From the NCBI GenBank assembly GCA_015068245.1, contig SVKU01000018.1, positions 1-50,969 on the forward strand: a stretch of DNA of 50,969 nt. The letters run 5' to 3'. The DNA comes from Oscillospiraceae bacterium. Its GTDB lineage: Bacteria; Bacillota; Clostridia; Oscillospirales; Oscillospiraceae. The stretch's first letter is position 1. Every line of letters starts with the position of its first letter. The notes below the pieces were generated by a model. That model was not told the DNA's origin. It worked only from the letters and a program-made list of their open reading frames with translations, and searched no databases. The translations under genes and the position numbers were made by a program. Of this stretch, positions 29,177-37,517 are shown piece after piece.

Positions 29177-30316
29177 ATGATGAGATTTGATCTGAAGCCT
29201 TTGATGCTGAAATTCAATGAATATATAGTTGATGCGGGCAGCCGAACTGACGTGATTGGGGCCAGAAAAGAGTTTGATGAACTTATTAAAAAAGTTTTTT
29301 CACCTTTTGACTACTCAAAAGCATCAAAGGAACAGCTTTCAGAACGCAAAATGCAGCATGACAGTTTTATTATGATATGCGACGCATTGAGAGCGTCTGA
29401 AGACGAAAATACATATATCATTGAATCGCTGGCACTTACCGGACGCGGTAATATACATCAGTTATTGGGAAATGATGAACAGGCTGCAAGGGATTTTCGT
29501 CACAGTGCTGATGTTGCGGCAGGTTTTGCCGGCGGAAAAGAAGTGCGGATTGCCGGTTTGCTTAAACTGGCTCCGTTATATAGTAAAATGCAGAAACCGG
29601 ACAGCTGCATCTCTTGTTACAGCGAGGCTCTGAAGATAGCTTCCGGAATGCAGGATAACGAGAGTCAGACTCGGGTGATGGCAATTCTGGCAGACAGAGG
29701 AAGCGCATATTGCAGAGTAAGGAAACTTCAGGAAGCCTGTGACGATTTTAATAGAGCAATAGAAATATACAATGACCTTGGAACTGCAAATGCCAAAACA
29801 CAAAAGATACTGCTCAAATGCTTGGCTAATCGAAGCGGCGTTCTTGTAAATATGCAGCGATTTGAAGATGCCAGGCAGGATGGACTCAAGGCAGTGGAAA
29901 TAGAAGGGGAAATGATTTCGTCATCTACACCGGTTGTGCTTACCAATCTGGCAGCGGCTTGTAATTGTCTTGGCAATTATGAAGAAGCAGAGAAGTATTA
30001 CACAAGAGTTATTATGATTAAAAAAGTGTCCGGAGCTATAAGAACACCTGCAGGAAGAATAGACCTTGCCACCATATTGATGGGCAGGGGAGAGGTACTT
30101 ATAAAGAACGGTAAGTACAGTGATTCACGAACAGATCTTGCTGAAGCAGCAGCACTTTTTACGGATCTTCTCGAAAAACACGAAGCTGTTGTCAAACCAA
30201 GACTTATAAGAACGCTGAAATTGAAGGCACAGGCTGAATCGGAGCTTGGTGATGAAACAGCAGCTGAAAAAGATTTGTCTCTATGCGAAAATTTGACAGG
30301 CAAAGCTCTTGACTAA
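29177..30316 (+). CDS. TPR-repeat protein of unknown function
   Basis: A 379-residue, apparently cytoplasmic, alpha-helical protein. Tetratricopeptide-like repeats are visible from about 90 to 370, for example YTRVIMIKK and CNCLGNYEEAEKYY, with SCYSEALKIA and DDFNRAIEIYNDLG earlier. There is no signal peptide, membrane segment or enzyme motif. TPR proteins act as protein-interaction scaffolds; the partner is unknown. It is divergently transcribed from the kinase-like gene and followed by a membrane protein with Ig-like repeats, so a role in the same envelope signalling module is possible but inferred. Confidence 0.8.
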   Translation: MMRFDLKPLMLKFNEYIVDAGSRTDVIGARKEFDELIKKVFSPFDYSKASKEQLSERKMQHDSFIMICDALRASEDENTYIIESLALTGRGNIHQLLGNDEQAARDFRHSADVAAGFAGGKEVRIAGLLKLAPLYSKMQKPDSCISCYSEALKIASGMQDNESQTRVMAILADRGSAYCRVRKLQEACDDFNRAIEIYNDLGTANAKTQKILLKCLANRSGVLVNMQRFEDARQDGLKAVEIEGEMISSSTPVVLTNLAAACNCLGNYEEAEKYYTRVIMIKKVSGAIRTPAGRIDLATILMGRGEVLIKNGKYSDSRTDLAEAAALFTDLLEKHEAVVKPRLIRTLKLKAQAESELGDETAAEKDLSLCENLTGKALD

Positions 30317-30392
30317 TATGGGTTACATAATGTAAAATAAATTAGGTATACATAAAGTACCATTATTATTAACTTGATTGTGAGGGATCGCA

Positions 30393-31721
30393 ATGGACAA
30401 CGAGAAAGTATATTGCACCTTTTGCGGAGAAGAATACTCGGCTGAGCTTAGCCGATGCCCTGAGTGTGGAGAGAAGAATAAAAATGTAATGAAGAAAGCT
30501 GCTGTTGCTGAAAACCCCTTCGTTGAAAATGAATATGATTACGATGAAGAGGAAGAAATCGAAGAGTTTGACGACAGCGCAGACAAAATCCCTGTTTGGC
30601 TTAAATCGCTTATCCTTGTCCTTGCAGGTGTTGCAATTATAATTGCAGCTTTGTTTATGCTTTATCGTCTTGGTATGATAAACTTCGGCGGTTCTGAGCA
30701 GAATGAACCGCAGACAAGCGTATCCCTGCCTGTGGAGGAAAACGATCCCATGGCAGGTCTTGAGACGGGTGCACCCGAAGTTGATGTAACTCCTTCTATG
30801 GTGATCAGTGATCCTCAGCAGCCTGAAGCTTCTGAACCTGTTGCCGAAAGCCCGTCGCCGTCCGAAATTCCCGAGGCACCTGAAGCAAGTGAAGAACCCG
30901 AAGTGCTTGAAACTCCGCCTGTTGAAGACCCTGTTATTGAAACTCCCGAAGTTGAATGCAATTCCATGGAGATCAACAGGTCAGACATTACCTTCTTCAG
31001 CCGTGGTGAAGTCTGGAACTTCAATGTTATGACAGAACCTTCTTCTGCTGCCGATTTTGTTGAGTGGTCCAGCTCCGACCCCAAGGTCGTTAAGGTAGAT
31101 TCAAACGGAAGTGCCACTGCAGTTAACGGCGGTACTGCTTATGTTACAGCTACTTGCGGTGATCAGACTGTTTCCTGTATAGTTCGTTGCAGCTTTGAAG
31201 TCGGTGAGTACCTTACTATGTCTACTGAGGACATCACCATGACCGCTGTTGGCGAGACTGCAACCTTAAGCGTGCAGGATATTACGTCTTCCGAGTCTGC
31301 TCAGCTTGTTTGGAGCAGCAGCGACGATATGGTTGCAACCGTTGATGAAAATGGTGTTGTTACAGCACTCAGCAAGGGTACTGCTACAATCAAAGCTGAC
31401 CTTGATGGCGTTATTGCAGAGTGCGTTGTCCGTGTTAATATCCCCAGCATAACCGCAGAAGATGGCAGTGAGATCACTGTTACATTGAATCATTCAGACG
31501 TTACTCTGTTTACAGTTGGCGAGCAGGTGGCTTTGAAGGTTGAAACCAGTGATTCTTCTGAGATAGACACCTCGAGCCTTACCTGGGTCAGCAAAAATGA
31601 AGCAGTTGCTACTGTTGACTCTACCGGCCTTGTAAAGGCTGCGGGAAGTGGCACTACCACTGTTTATACAACTGTAGGCGGCGAAACTGTTAGCTGTATC
31701 ATTCGTGTTAGCCTTGGATAA
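30393..31721 (+). CDS. Zinc-ribbon membrane protein with extracellular Ig-like (BIG2) repeats
   Basis: A 442-residue protein. An N-terminal zinc ribbon (Cys8, Cys11, Cys22, Cys25) and an acidic stretch precede one membrane helix (about 69-92). A Pro/Glu/Ser-rich linker (100-185) leads to three BIG2-like domains (about 190-270, 272-350 and 356-442) with the recurring WSSSDPKVVKVDSNGSATAV-type pattern. Topology is probably zinc ribbon inside and Ig domains outside. GAGGG precedes ATG 30393. It parallels the kinase-like protein, with its cytoplasmic domain, helix and Ig-like repeats outside. The function is unknown; wall attachment or sensing is inferred. Confidence 0.83.
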   Translation: MDNEKVYCTFCGEEYSAELSRCPECGEKNKNVMKKAAVAENPFVENEYDYDEEEEIEEFDDSADKIPVWLKSLILVLAGVAIIIAALFMLYRLGMINFGGSEQNEPQTSVSLPVEENDPMAGLETGAPEVDVTPSMVISDPQQPEASEPVAESPSPSEIPEAPEASEEPEVLETPPVEDPVIETPEVECNSMEINRSDITFFSRGEVWNFNVMTEPSSAADFVEWSSSDPKVVKVDSNGSATAVNGGTAYVTATCGDQTVSCIVRCSFEVGEYLTMSTEDITMTAVGETATLSVQDITSSESAQLVWSSSDDMVATVDENGVVTALSKGTATIKADLDGVIAECVVRVNIPSITAEDGSEITVTLNHSDVTLFTVGEQVALKVETSDSSEIDTSSLTWVSKNEAVATVDSTGLVKAAGSGTTTVYTTVGGETVSCIIRVSLG

Positions 31722-31734
31722 TTGAAGCATTATT

Positions 31735-31766
31735 GACCGATGCGATTTTCGCATCGGTCTTTTTTA
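31735..31766 (+). terminator. Terminator after the BIG2 protein gene
   Basis: An 11-bp perfect stem (GACCGATGCGA and its complement), 3-nt loop, then TTTTTT. Confidence 0.9.
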
Positions 31767-31774
31767 TAATACTA

Positions 31775-31809
31775 TTGACAAACAATATTATATAGCATAT
31801 AATATTGTT
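31775..31809 (+). promoter_or_regulatory. Consensus promoter overlapped by a perfect palindromic operator for the PadR operon
   Basis: TTGACA (31775-31780), a 17-bp spacer and TATAAT (31798-31803). A perfect inverted repeat with 13-bp arms (31781-31793 and 31797-31809, 3-bp spacer AGC) covers the spacer and the -10. It is the natural binding site for the PadR repressor encoded 25 bp downstream, implying autoregulation. Confidence 0.8.
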
Positions 31810-31834
31810 GAAAACAAAATACGGAGGTGATTCT

Positions 31835-32161
31835 ATGGCTTTTGCAATCAGTACCCAGCTTCTTGAGGCGCTTGTACTTTCGGTATGTTATACCGAGGAT
31901 ACATATGGATATAGAATTACTCAAAACATTAAAAACGCCATAGATATATCCGAATCAACGCTATACCCTGTTCTACGGCGTCTGCAAAAGGAAGGTAAGC
32001 TGACTACCTACGACAAAGAGTATAATGGAAGAAACAGAAGGTATTATGCAATAACCGATGATGGTAAACGTCAGCTGTCATCATATAAATCCGAATGGGA
32101 AAACCATAAAAAAGGTATAGATTCTGTACTTAATGGGGGTGTGGAACATGAAAAGTCATGA
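31835..32161 (+). CDS. PadR-family transcriptional regulator
   Basis: A 108-residue winged-helix regulator of the PadR type. LLEALVLSVCYTEDTYGYRI, the recognition segment SESTLYPVLRRLQKEGKL and the wing with NGRNRRYYAITDDGKRQL are visible. It is short, lacking the long C-terminal helical domain. ATG 31835 follows GGAGGTG; the in-frame TTG at 31805 lies in the operator. It overlaps the DUF1700 gene and probably represses its own operon through the palindrome at the promoter. Such PadR-DUF1700-PspC sets are linked to envelope stress; the inducer is unknown. Confidence 0.92.
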   Translation: MAFAISTQLLEALVLSVCYTEDTYGYRITQNIKNAIDISESTLYPVLRRLQKEGKLTTYDKEYNGRNRRYYAITDDGKRQLSSYKSEWENHKKGIDSVLNGGVEHEKS

Positions 32162-32783
32162 GTTTATTGAGAAACTCAATAAGGAACTTGAAGTCCTTCC
32201 GGAAGACGAGAGATTGTCTGCGCTGAATTATTATGAGGAATACTTTTCCGAAGCTGCCGATGAAGAACGGGCAGTTATAAAACTTGGAACTCCCGAAGCT
32301 GTTGCAAAGAATATTATAAGAGAATATAATAATCAAGCAGTGTCAAAGGCTGAAAGCAATAAGCCCAAAACAGGACAAAAGATCAATGATACCAACAAAA
32401 TACTTATTGCAATTATTCTTGTTCTGCTAAGCCCTGTTATCCTGCCTCTGGCAGGTGGAGCTGCTGCGATTGTTATAGGACTTTTGGCAGGAGTGTTTGG
32501 AATTTTCATTTCTGTTGCTGCCACCGTAATGGCATTAATGATTTCCGGATATGCTATTGCGATTGCCGGTGTTGCTGTTTCCGTTGTCAGCATTTTTGCC
32601 TTTGTTTCGCTGTCACTGGCTGATGGATTGTTCGTTCTTGGCACAGGAATCGTCCTGGTTGCGGTTGGTTTGGTTTTTGGAATATTCATGACCTGGGCAA
32701 CGATTAAGTTGATACCGGCTCTTATAAGCTGGTTTGTTGACCTTTGCAATCTTTTGTTCAAAAGGAGGAAGAAAACAGTATGA
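32148..32783 (+). CDS. DUF1700/HAAS-domain membrane protein
   Basis: A 211-residue protein. The N-terminal HAAS-like helical domain (about 1-62) has FIEKLNKELEVLPEDER and ALNYYEEYFSEA, followed by a linker and about four membrane helices (from residue 85). Such proteins are typically co-encoded with PadR regulators and are thought to sense or transmit envelope signals. ATG 32148 follows GGGGTG and overlaps the padR gene by 14 bp, suggesting translational coupling. The next gene overlaps its stop by ATGA. Confidence 0.88.
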   Translation: MKSHEFIEKLNKELEVLPEDERLSALNYYEEYFSEAADEERAVIKLGTPEAVAKNIIREYNNQAVSKAESNKPKTGQKINDTNKILIAIILVLLSPVILPLAGGAAAIVIGLLAGVFGIFISVAATVMALMISGYAIAIAGVAVSVVSIFAFVSLSLADGLFVLGTGIVLVAVGLVFGIFMTWATIKLIPALISWFVDLCNLLFKRRKKTV

Positions 32784-32953
32784 ATAAAGGTATTAAAATA
32801 ACTCTTTGCTGCTGTGCTTTGCTGCTGGTTGTGGGGTTGATACTCACTGTTGCGGGGATTGCAATGGGTGCAAAAATGAATTATACTGAAAAAGAACTGG
32901 AAGCTGTTTTAGAAAATACTGAGTTTTATAGATTTATTGAAAGAATAGATTGA
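32780..32953 (+). CDS. Small single-pass membrane protein of the PadR operon
   Basis: A 57-residue protein with a basic start, one hydrophobic helix (about 8-30, CCCALLLVVGLILTVAGIAMG) and a charged C-terminal tail. AAAGGAGG precedes ATG 32780, which overlaps the DUF1700 stop. No family was recognised. Its translation is supported by the strong ribosome site and tight operon spacing. Confidence 0.75.
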   Translation: MNKGIKITLCCCALLLVVGLILTVAGIAMGAKMNYTEKELEAVLENTEFYRFIERID

Positions 32954-32966
32954 GGAGGAACCAAAG

Positions 32967-33155
32967 ATGGATAAAAAACTGTATCGTTCCGAAGAAAACA
33001 AGAAAATTTGCGGCGTGTGCGGAGGTCTTGGTGAGTATTTCAACATTGATCCCACCATTATCAGGCTTGTTTGGGTGATTTGTGCTCTTGTCGGTGGATT
33101 TGGTCTGCTGGCTTACATTCTCGCAGCACTCATCATTCCTGTAAAACCTGTTTAA
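32967..33155 (+). CDS. PspC-domain membrane protein
   Basis: A 62-residue PspC-domain protein: KKLYRSEENKKICGVCGGLGEYF, quoted only to its key GVCGGLGEYF motif, then IDPTIIRLVWV and a hydrophobic hairpin ending in IIPVKP. In other bacteria PspC proteins take part in phage-shock/envelope-stress responses. GAGGAGG lies upstream. It is the last gene of the PadR operon before a terminator. Confidence 0.92.
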   Translation: MDKKLYRSEENKKICGVCGGLGEYFNIDPTIIRLVWVICALVGGFGLLAYILAALIIPVKPV

Positions 33156-33167
33156 CAGTTTATTGGC

Positions 33168-33202
33168 GCCCATCAGCTTATCGCTGATGGGCATTCCTTT
33201 TT
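33168..33202 (+). terminator. Terminator of the PadR operon
   Basis: A 10-bp perfect stem (GCCCATCAGC/GCTGATGGGC) followed by ATTCCTTTTT. Confidence 0.85.
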
Positions 33203-33211
33203 AGGGAACAT

Positions 33212-33240
33212 TTGCAAAAAAATATCGTCTGTGTTATCAT
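33212..33240 (+). promoter_or_regulatory. Sigma-A-type promoter of the FHA-SEDS gene
   Basis: TTGCAA (33212-33217), a 17-bp spacer and TATCAT (33235-33240). Confidence 0.6.
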
Positions 33241-33273
33241 AGCTGCACGATTTTGAAATGTTAGGTACACGAT

Positions 33274-35064
33274 ATGGAAGCTGTTTATTCTTTGATAAAT
33301 GAAACAATAATCAAGCTGAGCCAACTGGTTTTGCCGTGGGATATGAGTTTTCAGGACACCTTTTGCCTGTTGTCCAGAGTTATTTTTCCTGTGTTGACGA
33401 TAGCTATTGTTGTTCGCTGCGGTGTGTCTTTGCTGAAATGGCCCAAAGAACCTGAGGTGTGGGCGTATCTTACATTGCCTAACGGCGGACGTATTCCCGT
33501 CAAGCATTGGGAAAACCTTATGGGCAGGGCAAAACGGTCAGACATACTACTAAACTATCCGACGGTGTCCCGAAATCACGGTGTCCTTACTCGGAGAGAT
33601 GATGGTGTTTGGACAATTACCGTTATTAAAGGAAACACAAACCCTGTGCTTGTAAACAGCGAAGTTGTGGAAGAGTCGGAAGAATTGCGATATGGTGACG
33701 TGCTTACTATGGGCGGCGTTGATATGACGCTTATTCCTGTTCCGGAAGATGAGAAAGTTGAAGACGCTGCATATCGTACCAAGCCCGGCAAGAGCATAAA
33801 ACCCTCTGTAACTTTCCTGATGATTACACTGCTGCAGATTTTGTCTGCTGTTCAGCTTACTCTATCAAAGCTTCCTCATTCTGAACCGAAGATAGCAGTG
33901 GTATTTCTTGCGCTTGCTGTGATGATGTGGCTGTATTTCATTATTATCAGATGCCTGCGCCGAACAGGCTTTGAGATAGAATCGATTGCATTTCTGCTGA
34001 CCACTTTTGGCTTATCTGTTATTGCGTCAGACAATCCTGATGAACTGTACAAGCAGCTTATATGCGTATTTGGCGGCATTATAATCTTTCTCGCTCTTGG
34101 CATATTCATGCGTGATTTGCAGCGCACAAAAAAGGTTCGTTGGTATATGGCAGCCATTGGTATAGGGCTGTTCGCCATAAATCTTGTTTTTGGCACCGAA
34201 GTGTACGGAGCAAAAAACTGGATAATGATTGGCGGGTTTTCAATCCAGCCCTCAGAGCTGATTAAAATATGCTTTATTTTTGCCGGTGCTTCAACTCTTG
34301 ACCGACTGGTTACAAGACGAAACCTTTACCTGTTTATTGCATTTGCCGGTGTCTGCTGCGGAAGCCTTGCTTTGATGAATGACTTCGGTACTGCCATAGT
34401 GTATTTTGCAACCTTTGTTGTCATAGCATTTCTGCGTTCCGGTGACTTTGCCACCATATCACTTATCACAGCATCGGTTGGATTTGGCGGTGTTTTGGCG
34501 CTGAAACTTAAACCTCATGCTTTGAGCAGGTTTCAGTCATGGCGCCATATTTGGGAGGCACCTTATGATGCCGGTTACCAACAGACAAGAGCACTTATGA
34601 GCGTTGCCAGCGGCGGACTGCTTGGATTGGGTGCCGGCAATGGTTGGCTGAAAAATGTTGCAGCCTCGGATACAGACCTTGTTTTCTGCTTTCTGGCAGA
34701 AGAGTTGGGACTTTTGGTTGCGCTTGCATGCGTTATTTGCATAGTTCTGTTGGCTGTTTTTACCATACGTGCTGCTTCTGTAGGCCGCTCATCTTTTTAT
34801 GTTATTGCCGGCTGCAGCGCCATGTGTATGCTGCTTATCCAAACCATGCTCAACGTGTTTGGATCGGTGGATATCCTTCCTTTTACAGGTGTTACTTTCC
34901 CCTTTGTTTCCAATGGTGGCAGCTCCATGCTGGCGTCATGGGGGTTGCTGGCCTTTGTTAAGGCAGCAGATACACGTCAGAACGCCAGTTTTGCCATCAG
35001 ACTGCATCCTGATGACGAGGGGGCTGAAGGCTTTGTTATCAATCAAAAGGAGGCTGTCGAGTGA
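33274..35064 (+). CDS. SEDS-family peptidoglycan polymerase (FtsW/RodA-like) with N-terminal FHA domain
   Basis: A 596-residue protein. A first membrane helix (about 35-52) is followed by a cytoplasmic FHA domain (about 66-155) with GRAKRSDI (84-91), SRNHG (99-103) and Asn128 matching phosphothreonine-binding FHA signatures. From about 170 it is a ten-helix SEDS glycosyltransferase with GAKNWI, the PSELIKI block, MNDFGTA and FVSNGGSSML. SEDS proteins polymerise lipid II together with a class B PBP, which is the next, overlapping gene. The FHA domain implies control by threonine phosphorylation. Confidence 0.9.
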   Translation: MEAVYSLINETIIKLSQLVLPWDMSFQDTFCLLSRVIFPVLTIAIVVRCGVSLLKWPKEPEVWAYLTLPNGGRIPVKHWENLMGRAKRSDILLNYPTVSRNHGVLTRRDDGVWTITVIKGNTNPVLVNSEVVEESEELRYGDVLTMGGVDMTLIPVPEDEKVEDAAYRTKPGKSIKPSVTFLMITLLQILSAVQLTLSKLPHSEPKIAVVFLALAVMMWLYFIIIRCLRRTGFEIESIAFLLTTFGLSVIASDNPDELYKQLICVFGGIIIFLALGIFMRDLQRTKKVRWYMAAIGIGLFAINLVFGTEVYGAKNWIMIGGFSIQPSELIKICFIFAGASTLDRLVTRRNLYLFIAFAGVCCGSLALMNDFGTAIVYFATFVVIAFLRSGDFATISLITASVGFGGVLALKLKPHALSRFQSWRHIWEAPYDAGYQQTRALMSVASGGLLGLGAGNGWLKNVAASDTDLVFCFLAEELGLLVALACVICIVLLAVFTIRAASVGRSSFYVIAGCSAMCMLLIQTMLNVFGSVDILPFTGVTFPFVSNGGSSMLASWGLLAFVKAADTRQNASFAIRLHPDDEGAEGFVINQKEAVE

Positions 35065-36434
35065 AGAAAGTTTCCGGTCGATCAAAAACCATAATCATTC
35101 TGGCTGTCCTAATGGTGGCAGGACTTATTTACTTTTCGGCTGACGTTATGATAAACGGCAGTTCATGGTCAATACATCCCGGCAACGGAAATCTGTATTC
35201 AGGCGGCAACCTGAGTACAGGAATGGTGCGTGACAGGATTGGTGATATTCTGGTACAATCCGGTGCAGACGGTCGCTCATACAGCAATAATCCTGCTGTC
35301 AGGACGGCTTTGCTGCATCTGACAGGTGACAGCTATGGATATATTCCGTCCATCGTACTCAATGAGTACGGCGCAGAAATCAGCGGTTATGATTCTCTCA
35401 ACGGTGTGTTTTCCCTTGATCGTGAAGATGCTGAGCTTAAACTGACTGTCAGCGCAAAAGTCAGTTCGGTGGCATATGAAGCACTTGCCGGACGAAAGGG
35501 CTGTGTAGGTGTTTATAACTACAAGACAGGCGAACTGATTTGTATGACCTCAAGCATGTCTTATGACCCTTTGGATATGCCTGATATCAGCGAAGACACA
35601 ACAGGTGTTTACGATGGTGTATTTGTCAACCGTTTTGTGTCATCAACTTATGTTCCCGGTTCCATATTCAAGCTGGTTACAACTGCTGCAGCCATTGAAA
35701 CAATACCCGATATTTTTGAGCAATCATTCTACTGCGACGGCGATGTGGAAGTAGAAGGTGATACCATTGTATGCGCAGGTGTCCATGGTGAGATAGATTT
35801 CCGCACTGCATTGGCACGTTCCTGCAACTGCGCATTTGCTGCAATAGCTTCTCAGGTTGGCGCAGAAGTTTTGACTGAGTATGCGAATAAAGCTCTTGTC
35901 AACGAATCTCTCAGCTTCGACGGTTTGACTACAGCCAAAGGAAGCTTTGTGCTCAGCGATAAAACTCAATCAAATGTGGCATGGGCAGGCATAGGTCAGT
36001 ACACAAATCTCATCAATCCGTGTGCGTACATGACTTTTGTCGGTGCAATAGGAAATGGAGGTACAGTTGTGTATCCGCATCTGCTATATTCCGTAACCGG
36101 CGGAGGTGTGATGGATATTCAGTACGGTCAGACGGTTACCGGTGATACAGTTCTGAGTTACGAAACCTGCCGGACAATGAAAGAAATGATGCGCAACAAT
36201 GTACTGACGGTATACGGTGACCCTTATGACCTGAATATTTGTGCCAAATCAGGAACAGCAGAAATAGGGGAAGGGATAGAACCCCACGCTACCTATGCGG
36301 GTTTTCTGGACGATGAGGAGCATCCTCTGGCGTTTATTGTCATCGTAGAAAATGGTGGCTCCGGAAGTGCTATCTGCGGAAGCATAGCAAATGAGGTGCT
36401 GAACGAAGCAGTTAAAATGATGGATAGCGAATAA
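35061..36434 (+). CDS. Class B-type penicillin-binding protein (PbpA-like transpeptidase)
   Basis: A 457-residue membrane-anchored transpeptidase. One N-terminal helix (about 9-27) precedes a non-catalytic region and the transpeptidase domain with PGSIFK (Ser201, Lys204), SCN (254-256) and KSGTAE in place of the usual KTGT. GTG 35061 overlaps the SEDS stop (GTGA) with AAAAGGAGG upstream, so the two are translationally coupled. It is short for class B, resembling the PbpA partners of RodA in actinobacteria and of SEDS proteins in clostridia. It crosslinks the glycan made by the partner polymerase. Confidence 0.92.
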   Translation: MKKVSGRSKTIIILAVLMVAGLIYFSADVMINGSSWSIHPGNGNLYSGGNLSTGMVRDRIGDILVQSGADGRSYSNNPAVRTALLHLTGDSYGYIPSIVLNEYGAEISGYDSLNGVFSLDREDAELKLTVSAKVSSVAYEALAGRKGCVGVYNYKTGELICMTSSMSYDPLDMPDISEDTTGVYDGVFVNRFVSSTYVPGSIFKLVTTAAAIETIPDIFEQSFYCDGDVEVEGDTIVCAGVHGEIDFRTALARSCNCAFAAIASQVGAEVLTEYANKALVNESLSFDGLTTAKGSFVLSDKTQSNVAWAGIGQYTNLINPCAYMTFVGAIGNGGTVVYPHLLYSVTGGGVMDIQYGQTVTGDTVLSYETCRTMKEMMRNNVLTVYGDPYDLNICAKSGTAEIGEGIEPHATYAGFLDDEEHPLAFIVIVENGGSGSAICGSIANEVLNEAVKMMDSE

Positions 36435-36465
36435 AAAGAGCCACGGATCAACCGTGGCTCTTTAA
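36433..36465. terminator. Bidirectional terminator between the PBP and NADAR-macro genes
   Basis: AAAGAGCCACGG pairs perfectly with CCGTGGCTCTTT around ATCAA. It overlaps the stop codon of the minus-strand gene. Confidence 0.85.
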
Positions 36466-37356
36466 TTCGAGATGTCTAAGTAAGGTCTCAAATATCTTTA
36501 TATCATTGGCAGAAAACCAAATATCCATTTGTGGGCAGTGATTATTTGTAAACCACTCAAGTACAGCATTAACTGCTATGCCTGATGCTTTTTCTTTTGG
36601 GAAACAGTTCCTTCCTGTTGAGAGGGGAGGGAAAGCTATACTCTTTGCACCGGTATCAATTGCAAGGTTCAAACAGTTTTTATAGCAAACAGCAAGCAGC
36701 GATTCATCATCTCGTCCATATACAGGAGTGACTGTTTGTATTGTGGTTGCACCTGATGATTCAGCATAGCCTGTTTTGATGCCCGAAAGAGATTTTTGGT
36801 CAGTTTCAATCACGGTGAGTTCTGATGATATATCTTCAATATGCTCATCTGTTAAGTGTATGCGTTCAAGGAATGTATGCTCTTTAATTGGTCGCAAGTG
36901 ACTGTTGTCGGTAAAGTTGCCATCTGATATCTGTTTACGAAGCTCCATCAGGATTCTTCCTAAGTGGTTTTCGCCAATGCCGGTTTTCAGGTCAACACCC
37001 CAGTAAACGTCACCCCAAGTGTTTCCTTCAATGATCATGTTATCGTCGGTGTCGGCCAGAAGCTTGGCAAGACGAGGATTCTGCTCAAACTTGGCTTTAA
37101 CAACGTCTCTCATGGTTTGGAGCTTGATATCATCCCAGTCAGAGCGAACAATAATACGTCTGGCATAGCGTTTTGATTCATCTGAGTACATGGAAGCAAA
37201 AAGCTTGCGTTGTTCATATTCGTTCATTTTTTGAGCCTGGTATGCAGCCTCGGAATTGTAATATGCAATGCCGTCAAACATCAGTTTTGCCGGGAAAAAG
37301 TTACTTAGAAATTCGTATGTTCCTCTGAATCGGTCAATGGTATTGGAGGACATCAT
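36448..37356 (-). CDS. NADAR (YbiA-like) protein with C-terminal macro-domain half
   Basis: A 302-residue fusion. Residues 1-145 are a NADAR/YbiA domain (FRGTYEFLSNFFPA, YYNSEAAYQAQKM, GNTWGDVYWG, GENHLGRILMELR). Residues about 205-300 match the second half of a macro domain (VTPVYGRDDESLLAVCYKN, SIAFPPLSTGRNCFPKEKAS), but the first half, with the Asn-rich and GGG ADP-ribose loops, is not recognisable. NADAR domains are linked to NAD/ADP-ribose chemistry, including removal of ADP-ribose from guanine nucleotides or bases; macro domains bind or hydrolyse ADP-ribose. A joint ADP-ribose role is inferred. GAAGGTG precedes the start. Confidence 0.85.
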   Translation of the reverse strand: MMSSNTIDRFRGTYEFLSNFFPAKLMFDGIAYYNSEAAYQAQKMNEYEQRKLFASMYSDESKRYARRIIVRSDWDDIKLQTMRDVVKAKFEQNPRLAKLLADTDDNMIIEGNTWGDVYWGVDLKTGIGENHLGRILMELRKQISDGNFTDNSHLRPIKEHTFLERIHLTDEHIEDISSELTVIETDQKSLSGIKTGYAESSGATTIQTVTPVYGRDDESLLAVCYKNCLNLAIDTGAKSIAFPPLSTGRNCFPKEKASGIAVNAVLEWFTNNHCPQMDIWFSANDIKIFETLLRHLELKSHG

Positions 37357-37402
37357 ATCACCTTCAAAATGTTGTTGTGCTGTGGGGGATTCTGAACTCC
37401 TG

Positions 37403-37446
37403 GGTCAGCAGAGCTGACCTATCAAATTGATGCAAGCATCAATTTG
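37403..37446. repeat. Two adjacent perfect hairpins
   Basis: GGTCAGC/GCTGACC (37403-37419) and CAAATTGATGC/GCATCAATTTG (37423-37446, two-base loop), separated by three bases. They lie between the NADAR-macro gene and tRNA-Ser, with no T tract. Confidence 0.7.
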
Positions 37447-37480
37447 CGTAAAACTTCTGCTTACTCCCACATCTGATATA

Positions 37481-37512
37481 AAAATAAACACCTCAAAGAA
37501 TGAGGTGTTCAT
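37481..37512 (-). terminator. Terminator of tRNA-Ser
   Basis: AACACCTCA/TGAGGTGTT stem followed by TATTTTTA on the minus strand. Confidence 0.8.
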
Positions 37513-37517
37513 TTTTA

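Noticed and set aside
36448-37356. DarTG-type toxin-antitoxin pair
   Set aside because: No DarT-like or other toxin gene lies beside the NADAR-macro gene; its neighbours are a PBP gene and a tRNA.
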